From the NCBI GenBank assembly GCA_027924585.1, contig BSBM01000608.1, forward strand, positions 9,134,501 through 9,198,500: a stretch of 64,000 bases of DNA, in the 5' to 3' direction. Positions 46,221 to 57,440 of this stretch are shown one piece after another. The position numbers were made by a program, and so were the translations under genes. Position 1 is the stretch's first letter. Each line of letters opens with the position of its first letter. This DNA is from Larix kaempferi (taxonomy: Eukaryota > Streptophyta > Pinopsida > Pinales > Pinaceae). The notes beneath the pieces were generated by a model. It saw only the letters and a program-made list of their open reading frames with translations, searched no databases and was not told where the DNA came from.

Positions 46221-47045
46221 AATGTCAACTACGAATATTCCTGATCTAGACGAACAAAATCGACAATTGCTTGCTAGATTGTGGGAATGAGTTGAAAGAA
46301 GGGGTGATGGTAAATGCTATTGTCCATGTAATCAATGCAGAGGCTTTAAGAGGAGAATAATTTTGATCACAACAACCACAAAACATTGTAGGGAGCATGG
46401 GCACACCGAGGGGGGACATGAATACCATCAATTTGTAAGTTTGCATTATATATGTTTTTATTTTGATTGCTTTTGTAAATTTATGTATTATTATAATATT
46501 TCTTATTTTTGACCAACAATACAATTGGTCGTTATTCTTTTCATCCCAATAGTACAAAATTTGTTAAATTTTTAATGTATCACATAAATTTTTACATTTT
46601 GCGTTTGAAATTTTTACATTTTGCATTTGAATTTCTTATATTAACTTTTATCTATTGATTGTTTCATGTAATTATAAAGGAAAGACATCCTACGGCATAT
46701 CGTCTGGATCAGCAAGTGCTTCCAGAACAAGTAAAGGAGGAACATGGAGCTATGAATATTAATGGAGAACAAGTTAATGATCACATTGAAGAAGATGATC
46801 ATACTGATAACATAGTTGAAGATGATGTTACAAATACTTTGATCCATCATTCATTTAATGTTGGAATGGATGATGATAATGATCATGAAAATGATGAACA
46901 TTTTGATGATATTCATGATATACCTCTTCTTGACAAGGCATACGAACCCCTTTATGAAGGCTCCAAGACAAATCTTCTCTCTGCTATATTGTTGGTAATG
47001 AACTTAAAGGTTATGAATGGTCTTTCAAACATATCAGTTACATAG
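46221..47045 (+). pseudogene. TNP2 N-terminal exons (transposase-associated domain)
   Basis: ATG at 46221 (MSTTNIPDLDEQNRQL). A TGA interrupts at about 46287. The zinc-binding pattern CYCPCNQCRGFKRR...HCREHGHTEGGHEYH follows, typical of the transposase-associated domain. A gap with GT...AG-like limits (46440-46660) follows, then an acidic exon 46659-47045 with DDDNDHENDEHFDD and the conserved PLYEGSKTNLLSAILLVMNL. Confidence 0.75.
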
Positions 47046-47204
47046 ATGTTATGGTATGTAATATATTCCATCACAAAATATATATGATTGTCATGTATTT
47101 TATTTTTAATTCATATATAAGTCAAATTACTACGGATGAAATTTGTTTCATTAATATTATTTCTATATTATATTAACTAGATTTTTATTTTAATTTGTTG
47201 TAGC

Positions 47205-48122
47205 ATGATAGGTGAATATTTGTTACCACCTTCAAATATTTTACCTTGCACATATCGTGATTTATCTTCCATCATGAAAGAAATTGGAATGCAATATGAA
47301 GCAATTCATGCATGCCCCGATGATCATGTTCTTTATTACAACCAACATGAATTTGCAATAGAATGTCCTGAATGTCATATCAGTAGATATCGCACAGATC
47401 AAGTAACTAAAAAGGTGCCTCGCAAGGTTCTACGTTATATTCCCATTATTCCTCATTTGCAACGACTGTTCAAGTGCAAAAACATAGCGCAGTTTATGGA
47501 TCACCATGCACAGAACAGAAGTCATGATGACATTATTCGGATACCTACAGATGGGTCTGTATTTAGAGACATGGAGGAAAAATGGCCTCACTTTAAAGAC
47601 GAACCTCGTAATCTTAAGATTTCTTTGGCAGCAGATGGTGTCAATCCTTTTGCAGAGATGGGATCTGTTTACTCGGTGTGGCCTATTTTTGTTATCAACA
47701 ACAACATTCCTCCATGGTTGACAATAAAGAGGGATCACATAATGTTGTCGATGATTATTCCAGGTACGAACACTGCAATTTTTTTTTATTGCAATGGTAT
47801 ATTCTCATTTGTCGTTTTTTGTCTCATAATGTTATATATATATTTAAAGTATTTCTATTGTGAAATATGGTTTATATATCTAAACGGTAAGTCTCATAAT
47901 CAGAATATTTATTTTATATGTTCAAATCAATCAGGTAAGTACCAAGTCAAAGATATGAATGTATATATCGAACCTCTTATTGACAAGCTACTGAAGTTAT
48001 GGAATGGCATCACTATGTATGACTTATCTAGACCGATACGAAAAAGGCAATTCCAATTCCATGAAATGCTTGTATGGACAATACATGATGCCCCAGGGTT
48101 AACCCATTTCTGTGGTATGTAA
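47205..48122 (+). pseudogene. TNP2-type transposase core
   Basis: Family blocks in order: LPCTYRDLSSIMKEIGMQYE, IHACPDDHVLYY, CPECHISRYR, YIPIIPHLQRLFKCKNIAQF, MDHHAQ, RIPTDGSVFRDMEEKWPHF, NLKISLAADGVNPFAEMGSV followed by YSVWPIFVINNN, PPWLTIKRDHIMLSMIIPG. 47765-47935 reads as an unspliced hydrophobic insert, probably an intron (GTACGA...TCAG), after which coding resumes with QVKDMNVYIEPLIDKLLKLW and VWTIHDAPGLTHFCGM. This protein would cut and rejoin element ends. The catalytic region continues at 48260. Confidence 0.85.
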
Positions 48123-48254
48123 TTATAAGTTCCACTTTAGTTGCATTTAACTTTACGAACTACTAGTTAATATAATACACATGCATGTTTTTCTAAATAA
48201 TCTAGTCATTTTTTATATAATTATAATAGACATTAATATAGATATTCCATCTTT

Positions 48255-48790
48255 TTATATAGGTCTTTAGACAAAGGGGAAATTTGCATGTTCAGTTTGT
48301 GGTCCTAAGATCAAATCTCATCGTTTAAAAATCTTAGGAAAGGAGGTGTTTGATAAGTATAGGCACTTCCTCTCCAAGATTCACAGGTATCGAACTACCA
48401 AAAAACATATTTTCAATGGCAAGCAAGAGACTGCATTAAAACCAAAGAGAATGACACCTCAGCTATGGAAGTTGCAATATAATAGAAATTGTCAAGGTAC
48501 GTATAATCAATCATTGTATATGATCATATTGTATTTTATTATATTGTGTTTTGTTTAGTGTAGTTGAAATTGATTTAATATTTAATTTCATCATTGTCAT
48601 TCATGTGATCATCATGAATGCATTAATGGGCTTCCACGAGGAATAAAAAGTTATCCTAGACAATTTAGTAGGTTGCCCTATTATGAGCACCTACAAATTG
48701 CTCATCTATTTGATACAATGCATATCGAAAAGAATGTGACTGAAACATTATGGCGAATATTGGATGGAAGGAGTGAATCAATGTGAATCA
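48255..48790 (+). pseudogene. TNP2 transposase, middle exons
   Basis: Block with TKGKFACSVCGPKIKSHRLK, then DKYRHFLSKIHRYRTTKKHI and FNGKQET. An intron-like gap follows, then GLPRGIKSYPRQFSRLPYYE and HLFDTMHIEKNVTETLWRIL. A TAG stands before TKGKF. The following family regions, normally several hundred residues, are absent before 48800. Confidence 0.75.
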
Positions 48791-48807
48791 AATGGTACAG
48801 GTGTCGA

Positions 48808-49299
48808 TTGAATCAATGTGATCTCGATAGAACAATTATTGAACATGAAAATGGTTTTACCATGGTAAATACAAGGTTGTTTGAGCCAGGAACGGAGCCC
48901 TATGTTCTTCCAACCCAATGCGAACAGGTATTTTACTCTGAGGTTCCAGGTAGAGCGGGTTGGTCATTTGCTGTGAGACACGATCCAAGGGGAAGGCCAA
49001 TAAAGTATAACGTTGATGAAGGTAATGAAGATGTTCTCGAAGAAGAAGACGTTGCAGAAGATGATCATGATCAACATGAGTTAGATGATCATGGTCCAGA
49101 AGAAAATGTTGAAGAACTTATTGAATCGGATGATGTACTATCAAACAATGTCCATGAAGATGATACCGACGATCACATGTTGACCGTAACTGACATCGAC
49201 GACGATGATGATATGGACAATCCTTACAATGTTGAGTCTGGATTATCGGATGATAGTACAGACGATGACCCAGATGAAGAAGATGATGAAGACCATTGA
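48808..49299 (+). pseudogene. TNP2 C-terminal part with acidic tail
   Basis: Residues 29-60 (EPYVLPTQCEQVFYSEVPGR followed by AGWSFAVRHDPRGR) match the VFY...W-V pattern near the end of plant TNP2 proteins (DUF4216-like). About 95 residues of Asp/Glu-rich tail follow (VTDIDDDDDMDN, DDSTDDDPDEEDDEDH). The frame is open and ends in TGA at 49297-49299. Confidence 0.7.
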
Positions 49300-49589
49300 A
49301 GTTTATGAGGTATGCAGTAATAATAAATTAATTGTTTCATAGTGAGTTTCCATTTTCCTATATGATATAATTAGAAACATTGCTTGTTTTAGAGTATGTC
49401 AAAAAACACATTTAAAGTTTCTAGTGTACATAGATATTTTTGTCGGGTTATGGGGAATTGAGAGTGATGTGAGGGGGGGGAGGGGCCATAAGAGCTTCCA
49501 CCTTCATGTGGTTGGACCTGTTTAATAGAGAATATTAAATTATTCTTGAAAGAGAGAGAAGCTTAGTAAGGAAATGCACAATTATCAAG

Positions 49590-49960
49590 ACTCAAACATC
49601 ATCATCATCGTCATCGTGATCATCTTCATCATCATCATATTTTTCTTCTTAATCATCATCTTGATCATCTTCTTCATCATTCTCATCATCATCATCATCA
49701 TCAACATCATGTTTATCGACGTCAACATCACGGCCACCATCATCATCATCATCATCTTCCTCATCATCAGCAGCAATATCTTCATCATCATCGTCATCAT
49801 CGATCATCATCGGTCGTCATCATCATCGTCATCGTCGTCGTCATCATCATCGTCATCATCGATCGTCTTCATCATCATCGTCATCATCATCGTCATCATC
49901 AATCGTCTTCATCATCATCGTCATCTTCATCATCGTCATCATCATCATGATCATCATTGT
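49590..49960. repeat. TCA/ATC trinucleotide microsatellite, about 370 bp
   Basis: Interrupted (ATC)n with CGTCATCATC and CGATCATCATCG variants. Read on the minus strand it would code for runs of Asp, like the acidic tail just upstream on the plus strand. Apparent 70-140 codon frames are artefacts of the repeat. Confidence 0.9.
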
Positions 49961-50517
49961 TATATGATATCCGATGCAGCTATTACCTAGAAAAACCAAT
50001 GGTGTTTGTCGTCGGTGATTTAGCAATCTCATTGGATTCTTTTAAAGTCAGAAGTTTGATATTAGACGCATGCATTGACGGTGTGGGAGGGTTTCAAGAC
50101 TCGAATGAATGACACTCACCATTGCAACATCAGAAAGCATACCCATAAATTAAATAATGTGATACATGGGGCCAACGTTGAAATTTTTTAAATATGTGTT
50201 GGCTTGGACTGAAATTTGGCATGGTTAGACTAGATGCATGCATTTACGGTGTGGGAGGGTTTATAGACTCAAAAATGACTGACACCAACCATTAATGGAG
50301 CATTAAAAACCATGTAATGATACTCAACAAGGAGTAATTTGATCATCATGGTTTCACTCTGAAATAACTTATTTTTTCCGTGGACTCGCTAGTACCATTG
50401 CTTATGGACCCTCACAAGGAAATCCTCTTAGGTCGTTGATTTTGTTGGGATAAATCATCACTAACTTGTTTGATGGACCTAATGGTCCCATGATAAACAC
50501 TAATAACATGTAAACTA
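49961..50517. repeat. Separated direct repeat, no gene
   Basis: About 70 bp at 50057-50125 recurs at 50222-50293, both with ACGGTGTGGGAGGGTTT and GACTC...ATGACACYMACCATT. A GATATCCGATG resembling the CACTA subterminal core is at 49967. Confidence 0.65.
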
Positions 50518-50917
50518 TAGAGTACATACAAAAAATGGTTGATTCTCTCACCCAATTAGTTAGCAAAATGGAAACCAAGAATCACTTCTCATTTTTCGAC
50601 CCTTCCAATAGTATGATGCCTCATTTTTATGAAGTAATTCTAAACAAGTTTGGTGGGTCAGATCCGATTGGTTGGCTCGATCGATCAAATGAAGCACTAA
50701 CTTTCCCTTAATGTAATATTTTATTACCTAACGAAATTCATTATAGGAGTCATCAAAGTTCATTTGTTTTTTCATAAAAATTAATTGATTGTTTTTAAGC
50801 AATTCCTTATTACTGGTCTTAAAGAGAAAATTAAATCCCACTTAGAGGTGAACCACCCTACTACTTGGTTGGAGGACAATAATATTTATTGTCATGCATG
50901 TGTTATATCCTATGCTC
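50518..50917 (+). pseudogene. Ty3/gypsy gag remnant, part 1
   Basis: One frame with scattered stops carries MVDSLTQLVSKME, then LNKFGGSDPIGWLDRSNEAL (the Gag-N pattern F-x-G-x-DP-x-x-W), and after a short break FKQFLITGLKEKIKSHLEVN followed by HPTTWLEDN. It is interrupted by a solo LTR at 50918 and resumes at 52491. Confidence 0.65.
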
Positions 50918-52485
50918 TGTAATGTCCCCAGCTTGACCCTATTGCATTAATATTGTAAATGATGTAAATATTGTTATTTAGTCATGGTGAGGAGCTCAAG
51001 GCCAAGGCCCCGCCATTGATTTAATGTTCTATGTATCGACAATTAGAATAGATGCATAGAGTTCTTGTGCTAGCTGTGCACAATGTAAAAATCAGACATC
51101 ATGTAAATATCCCATTTCAATAAAAACCCACAACCAGCTACGCAATGCAACAAAGAGATGGGGCATGATCTTTACAAGGAATAAGGGGGGGAAAATAACC
51201 CAAACCCTTGAACCATGGTGTTAAGCCATTTCATTGAGGAAAGCCATGAACTCTCAACTACCCATTTTGGGTTATGAACCAATTCATTTAATTCTCCCAA
51301 GAAATTGGTTAAGGCAGTTAATGCCTTGGAAATGAAGAAGTATGGGCAAGCCATTTTCGTGCATGGGCAAGCCATCAACCTGGAAATTCGTGTTTTTGCT
51401 TGTGGGGCAAGAAAACACCCATGAAATGGTGCCCAAAACCATTCTGAAGGGGGGGGTCTTCACGCACTCACGCAGTTGGAGTTAGCTGGGCCTTTCCCTG
51501 CACGTCTTTCATCCAAATCCTGCATTTTTCCATGCCTGGGAGTTCGTTTTTGCATATATAGTAGCCTGGGAGAGAAGGGCCACGATTTGGGGACTGTATG
51601 GAGGTCGTTTTTTCCCCGAATGTCCAAGGACGTTTTTCTAAAAACGGATTGGCTTCCCATGGTTGTTCCCCATCTTCCCATTTCGTTTTTGTGTGTTCCT
51701 ACGTTTTTCTGAGTGAGTTGAAACCCCAATCTCAGGCATTCCACTGTGGAAAACGTTTTCCTCATGCCCAGTAATTGTGGTTTTGTTGTTAAGTGTATCC
51801 CGTTTTGGATTTGAACCGGTGAGCAGGAGCCTCAAGAGTGGAAGAGGACAAATTTGGCTTGATGAGCCAATGAAGTATCCATAGCTCCATGATTGAGCCA
51901 CTAACCTAGTAATCCACCTCTTCCCATCTCTTAGCAGCCTGAGAAACCCAACTGCTGGTTGGCTTGGCTGATTCTGGCATGTCTTTGGCTATGTGAGAGC
52001 CTGTTTTCCCCTTTTTCCGTGTGGAGATCATGCCCAGCTCGGGGGTGGCAGTGATGCTGAGAGATTGAGGAGCACACTGGCCTACGGTTGGGTGGAACGT
52101 TGCAGAAGCGTAGCTGGTTGTTTGGGACTACTTCGTTAAGATAAGTATTCTCTTGTGTTTGTAACTTTGCAATAGTTCCTTTGATGAATAGCTGGAATGG
52201 ATTATGGATGTGCTAATGAATTTACTTCCGCTGTGTATTCAACGATTATGCATTTCCATATGCCCTTTATAATTCAGCAAAGGTCTTTATTTAATGACTG
52301 TCACAGGAATTTTGAATGTATGTTAGATATCAGCATCATTCATTTAATCTCCGTTGTGTTCTTTAGCATGCACATATACATGTCTCTGTATCAATGAGTT
52401 TGATTTTAATGAATATAGGGCTAACTGCCCGGATTGAGCACAATGATCCTCTCTATCACGCTGGTATGATAGAGGGGACATTACA
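50918..52485. mobile_element. Solo LTR, 1,568 bp, TSD TGCTC
   Basis: Begins TGTAATGTCCCC and ends GGGGACATTACA, a perfect 12-bp inverted terminal pair. TGCTC flanks it on both sides (50913-50917, 52486-52490). There is no primer site, polypurine tract or internal coding, so it is the product of LTR-LTR recombination. The parent family is not otherwise seen in this window. Orientation is not fixed. Confidence 0.9.
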
Positions 52486-52490
52486 TGCTC

Positions 52491-52590
52491 AGTCCAAAAT
52501 TCCCAACTTTATTTCATTTCCTTTCCCCAACTATGGTGGCTCTTCAACAACCTCTTCCACCTTTCAAGGTCCATAAGTTGGCATAGGACA
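52491..52590 (+). pseudogene. Ty3/gypsy gag remnant, part 2
   Basis: With the solo LTR set aside, the frame of part 1 runs on as SKIPNFISFPFPNYGGSSTT and STFQGP before a stop. This supports insertion of the solo LTR into an older gag copy. Confidence 0.5.
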
Positions 52591-52619
52591 AAATGGAGGA
52601 ACATAACAATGGTTTTTTA

Positions 52620-52790
52620 ATTTGTTAATTTGTTTTTAATTAAATATATAACAATGGTTTTTTAATTTGTTTTTAATTAAATATATATATAACATTATAT
52701 ATAACAATTAAATTTTAATTGTTATATATAATGTTATATATATATATATATATATATATATTTAATTAAAAAAAAACAAAAAAAAACATT
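52620..52790. repeat. AT-rich perfect palindrome and TA microsatellite
   Basis: 32-bp arms at 52681-52712 and 52714-52745 are exact reverse complements around one T, with core AACAATTAAA/TTTAATTGTT. The right arm runs into a TA repeat to 52761. To the left, ACAATGGTTTTTTAATTTG-type sequence is doubled. Confidence 0.9.
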
Positions 52791-52844
52791 ACATAACATA
52801 TATATTGAAAAAATGGAAAAGTTGGCGGCCATATGCATTTGACA

Positions 52845-52985
52845 AACCTGCGATTTGGAGTGACCTCGATTTGAAGTGACCTGCGATTTGGAGTGACGTC
52901 GATTTGGAGTGACCCTCGATTTGGAGCTGCGCCTCTACGATTTGGACCTGTGCCTCTGCGATTTGGACCTGCTATCGATTTGGAT
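52845..52985. repeat. CGATTTGGAGTGACC short tandem array
   Basis: About eight units of 17-22 bp built on TGCGATTTGGAGTGACC and TACGATTTGGACCTG. The Pro/Asn/Arg-rich frame over it on the minus strand is a repeat artefact. Confidence 0.8.
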
Positions 52986-52999
52986 TGGAGTGTTTGATT

Positions 53000-53922
53000 G
53001 TGGGAGAGGAGCTTTGTGATTGTGGCAGGGGAGAGGGAGTGACCCAACGACCAAGCAGTGGGAGTGACCCATTAACGAGCAATCATTTGGAGAGGTGGTT
53101 TTGAGTCCAAGCAAATAAATTATAAGAGGAGTCAGAAATGCCTCCCATGTCCGTGAGTACCAAGCCCTAAATTGTTTTGATTTGACAAATTTAAAAATTT
53201 GGTAGCAAATCACTGTGGTTTTATTGCTAACTCGATCTTCTAAGAGGGTTTCATTGCTAATTCAATCTACATTGGGGTATTTTTATCTTATTGCATCTAC
53301 TTTTTTTTTAGTTTGATGGGTGAACCCTCACCTCTTTGTAGTGAAATGAAAATGATGGCCTTAATATCTCATAGAAAAATGAATGTAGTGACTTTTGCTT
53401 ATTGCCTTGCGTTTTGATTCTGGAAGGGCCTTCATCAGAATGAGAATAGTGTGGTTGATGAACATAGGATTGTTGTCCTCAGGAATAGGAATCAATGTTC
53501 AACCTTCGTTGAAGCCAAGCACTGTGACCAATATCATGAAATAGATGTATTAGATAAAAAAGTTGAGGTTCTTGCAATGGAATCCCTTATTTTATCATGA
53601 ATGAGGGGGGCGGGGGCTATTACTAATGACCCTAATAAAGAAGAGTTACCAAGCTCTTACTGTGACTGAGTACTTGTATTCACACAGGCTCGAGTTAAGG
53701 TTTCCATTATTGCATTAAAGCACCAATCCAAGCTAACAACAAATAATAAAAGGTCGGGCAGAAACTTGCACTCATTCCTCTTTTCATAGGGGGGCAGGTA
53801 GGAGAGGGAACACCTATTTGTATTGACTGAATCTAAACCTCCATAGGAAGCTATGGCTAGACTGGAAATAACTACTTTTAATAAGCTTCACATAGACATA
53901 TATTGTGCTTTTTAAAGGCCCC
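53000..53922. other. No gene seen
   Basis: A short doubled block TTTCATTGCTAAYTCRATCT / TTATTGCTAACTCGATCT lies at about 53220-53270. Otherwise unremarkable. Confidence 0.5.
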
Positions 53923-54834
53923 CTATGAATGAAGCAGCAATTGGGTCAAATTGTTATATTTAAAATGTGCAACATTCCAAACAGATGATTGCCTATGTTG
54001 ATTCAAAATAAGATCCACAGAGTTTCCAATAGAATTTGGTAAGTGATCATCAATTTCATTTGCATGCGCATCCAAATCAGTTGTGACACTGCTGGAAACA
54101 TTGCCATCATCTTTCTTTAGCAGCACCTTTGAATCCTTAGTAATTGCAACTTGCCATAGTCTTTCTTGATGTATCATCCCAATATCAAGAAGCACATCCT
54201 TGCTATCATTTTCAAACTCTGTCGTTAATGCTACCAACCATCGATTCTCTTTAGTATCATCAGCTAGAAACACAAAAAATTGTACCACAAACAAGCACCA
54301 AAATACTTTCCTATTTAGTCCATATTTTGCAGCTAATAAATTAGTCCTTGCAACATGATCCAAAACATTTAATGTAGTCTTGAGATGTTCTTTCAGATGA
54401 GCACAAAATACCCTTGCAAGGGCAACTGAGTGTTGTTGTGTGAATGCTTTGCAAACTACAACCATGTGCATAGCTACAGAAATCCCTTTTGAAGATAGCG
54501 GAATACTTGGAAGAGTCAAGAACCTCATAAGGGCTTTAATGCCCTTTTTCTCAATAAATATTCTTCAAGTTTTAGGATTTTCCATTTCCAGATGCACAAA
54601 CACCATGGCATGTGAAATGCTTAATTTTAGAAAGCGTTCATTACTCATATTTTCAAGAGACAATCCACTAGTTCCAATCCCGTCATTATGCTTATCTTTA
54701 GAATCAGTATCCATGGGAACAAGACTATCCAAACTATCTTTGGCCTCTACTCTGAGCCTATGGGCCTTGTTGGGGCATACATTGTTGATCCCTGGTGGCT
54801 GCCAGCTATTGCAGAAAGGGTTTATTGAAAAATA
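53923..54834 (-). pseudogene. UPL1/UPL2-like HECT ubiquitin ligase fragment
   Basis: One frame from about 54800 down to 53923, broken by a TGA near 54568 where Gly is expected (KTxRIFIEKKG). Upstream part: RVEAKDSLDSLVPMDTDSKD, GLSLENMSNERFLKLSISHA. Downstream: LMRFLTLPSIPLSSKGISVA, FTQQHSVALARVFCAHLKEH, NRWLVALTTEFENDSKDVLL. The end (VDLILNQHRQSSVWNVAH) looks like a decayed form of the Arg-rich motif followed by SGW that I recall from the central region of plant UPL1/UPL2. The catalytic HECT domain is absent. It looks like one large captured or stranded exon. Family assignment rests on memory of the alignment. Confidence 0.55.
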
Positions 54835-57170
54835 TATCTAATTATAAGGAAGGTCTAAACCAGCATTACTGATGCTAGTTGTTAGTTATGTTTAACTTGT
54901 TCATTACTTTATTAATGTTGTTGTTATTTATTGTCCTTGTCTACTTCAACTTTAACACAGGGACCTTTTGGAGTGTTAAAGTTGAAAGAGATGAAAATTA
55001 TGTTTAAATTTATATTACCTTGTCACAACTGTACTATTTTGTTTCTAGCATTGATTTAGGAATTTATTTATGCATTAAAGTATAAATATTTTAATTTTCT
55101 TCTCCAAACCCTAACATAACCCAATTTTCAACTCATATAACAAGCTGTAGCCTCTCCTGAGCAGACCTCAGTCCCAAAACAGTCCCGAAGTAGTAATTTT
55201 TGTAAACTAAAATCACCATACTTTGAAATTTCCTCAAGTCTCGGCATGGAAGCAGCCTCCATCTCCGATTTTGAAATGAATGCCTCAGCCTCCAACAAAT
55301 TAAATGAATGCCACAAAAAATTGTTGTGAATTGGAGGGATGTTAAGTTAATCAACGAAACCGTGAATGTAAAAAGCAAGACTTAAGGCCACCCACATTGT
55401 AGTTTTGAAGGTTCCCTGTGTTATTAGTGAAGTAGCAGTGAATCCAGATATGACTTGGAGTTTTTTTCATGGGGCCTGTCAAGGCTCCATAAAGTAGTGC
55501 AAGATCAAGTTTTCTCTATATATCTCTGATAGCCATTTCTTCATAGATAAATCCTACTTGGGGGCTAGGAAAAACAATATGGGTGAGTTCAATTTGCTCT
55601 TCTATCCTTTGAAATTTGTTGCAGAATTGGGTCTCACCCAGATTCAAGTCATACGGTCTACATGTTAAATAACTCAGCAACAAATTAAAGATCAATCTGG
55701 TATGGATGTCAACCAAATCATCATCCTCTTTAAATTGCCCTGTCTTTATAAATTAGATTGCCCTGATATGCGAAGGATTAGGTTGATAACTATACTACGA
55801 CTAAAAATTTCCCTATCTATAAATTAAATTGCCCTATCTATAAATTGACATATCCTTCCATGTAGATTATAAAAATTGCAATTAGGTCAAGTTCTCCTTA
55901 CATGGTTTGGATAAAATTGAAAGCTTCAATTTTCATACAATTAGAAAAGTTTGGGCAGTGTAGAATTTGAGGAATGAGAATGTATCAATCATTGCCACCA
56001 TATGAGTTTTGAAAGTAAGATTAATTGGCCCCATCCCATTATGAAATAGAACCATGTGAGATAGATCCTATAACACCATTAGCATCATGATATAAGCAAA
56101 ATCGAAGTTCTGTTTTTCATCGAGGCTGCTTGAAGATGATAATTTCCAGAAAGTGGCCCCAGGGTACAAAGTAACGAAACATTTGACGGATTGGAAACAT
56201 ATATATATATAAGGAACATAATTATATTGGCTTAAAATTGCGGTTGGTGCCATTGCGCTCAAATTTAAATCAATTTGTAATCCACCTCGACGGAAAATGG
56301 AACTTCGATTTTGCTTACCCATTTTTGTTGTTCCGGTTTAGGAAGTATTTCAGGCTATTATGGTTTGTTTTAAAGTATTCATCTTCTTAAAATTGGATTT
56401 CATTGTATCATTCATCAGGGTTAGTAAATTCATAAAAGGTAAGCATGCATCATCATACTTCAGACTTCAATCAAACCATCATGACTTGGATTGTGGCAAT
56501 TTTAGTCTTCGACTAGGGTGGTACTGTAGCAGCTTTAACACTTAGAATATAGTAGCTTAGGGGAATTCATGTCAAGGTACTCAATGCAAGTTAAAGGGGA
56601 AATGATTAGTATTGCTCATGACATAAAAGTAAAGGATGTATTGCTCATGATTAGGATACTCTTGTATTTATAGTCATAAAAAAAAAGTTGTGGTATAGCT
56701 TCCCCAGTTGTCGTTACTGTTTTTTTATTAAGCTCATGAAGATTTATATGTAGTTTATTGTTTCTACTATCCCTGTTTTTTTGTGAAGAATGATTGAATA
56801 ATTTTATAAGTGTTCCTAGGGAATTATGAACATGTATATGTACAATTCCTTATATTTATTATCACTTTGTTTTATGTGATGAATTAATTTGCATGACTTG
56901 AGTATATCTGAAGCTGTCCTTGAGGTCCCATGAATGAACTTGAACACTTATTCCATTCATTTAATTTGAAAGAGTAGTTATAGTCAGGGATGATTTTAGG
57001 GGCGAAATTTTGCCCAATGGCGAATTTAGAAGGTTTCCAATTTTTTTAGGGCGAATTTTTAAGTAAAAGAGGTTTTTGAGAATTAATTTTATAGCCCACT
57101 ATTTATTATTTTGTAAATATTCAAAAACTATATAGCCAAAATCGTATTTAGGAAGAATTTATAGGAGAAA
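54835..57170. other. No gene seen
   Basis: 2.3 kb, AT-rich, no convincing frame, no terminal repeats noticed. A short TA run lies near 56200. Confidence 0.5.
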
Positions 57171-57440
57171 CCAGTCGCCCGCGATTTTTGTGGAAGAAAT
57201 AGGGAAAAATCAATTTTCGCCATTTATTTTTCATGATTTTTCCTTGGATGCACCAGTCGCCCCCGATTTTTAGGGATGGTGTTTCCTGGAAACTCATTTT
57301 CCCATGATTTCTGGCATGGTTGTTTTTTGGAGTTGTTGTTCGCCCTCGATTCTGGCATGGGTTTTTTTGGAGCTATGGTTCGCCCTCGATTTGAAGAAAT
57401 AGCAGTTTTGGAGTCTGATTCGCCCGCGATTTGGCTGCTA
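57171..57440. repeat. TCGCCCNCGATTT motif array
   Basis: Five copies of the 13-mer (about 57174, 57250, 57340, 57380, 57420) spaced 40-80 bp, with GGYWTGGTTTTTTTGGAGYT between the later ones. Echoes the CGATTTGGAG array at 52845. No coding. Confidence 0.6.

Larger units (their letters stand above)
45716..49426 (+). mobile_element. CACTA (En/Spm-type) DNA transposon, degenerate
   Basis: Sequence changes from Copia to CACTAGTATATTTGAACCC at 45716, followed by a subterminal repeat region and then TNP2-type transposase pieces. A possible 3' end CTAGTG lies at 49421-49426, but the 3-bp flanks (AAA and TAC) do not match, so the right border is provisional. The central and C-terminal transposase is partly deleted. 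Confidence 0.7.

Noticed and set aside
49574-49990. 138-codon frame rich in Ile and Ser, hydrophobic, looking like a membrane protein
   Set aside because: It is the translation of an ATC/TCA microsatellite.
51172-51901. Frames of 70-100 codons inside 50918-52485
   Set aside because: They lie within the solo LTR and overlap on opposite strands.
53340-53347. TAGTG followed by AAA as a possible right end of the CACTA element (matching AAA before 45716)
   Set aside because: Terminal sequence does not mirror the left end, the ATATCCGAC repeats are absent, and the span would enclose unrelated insertions.
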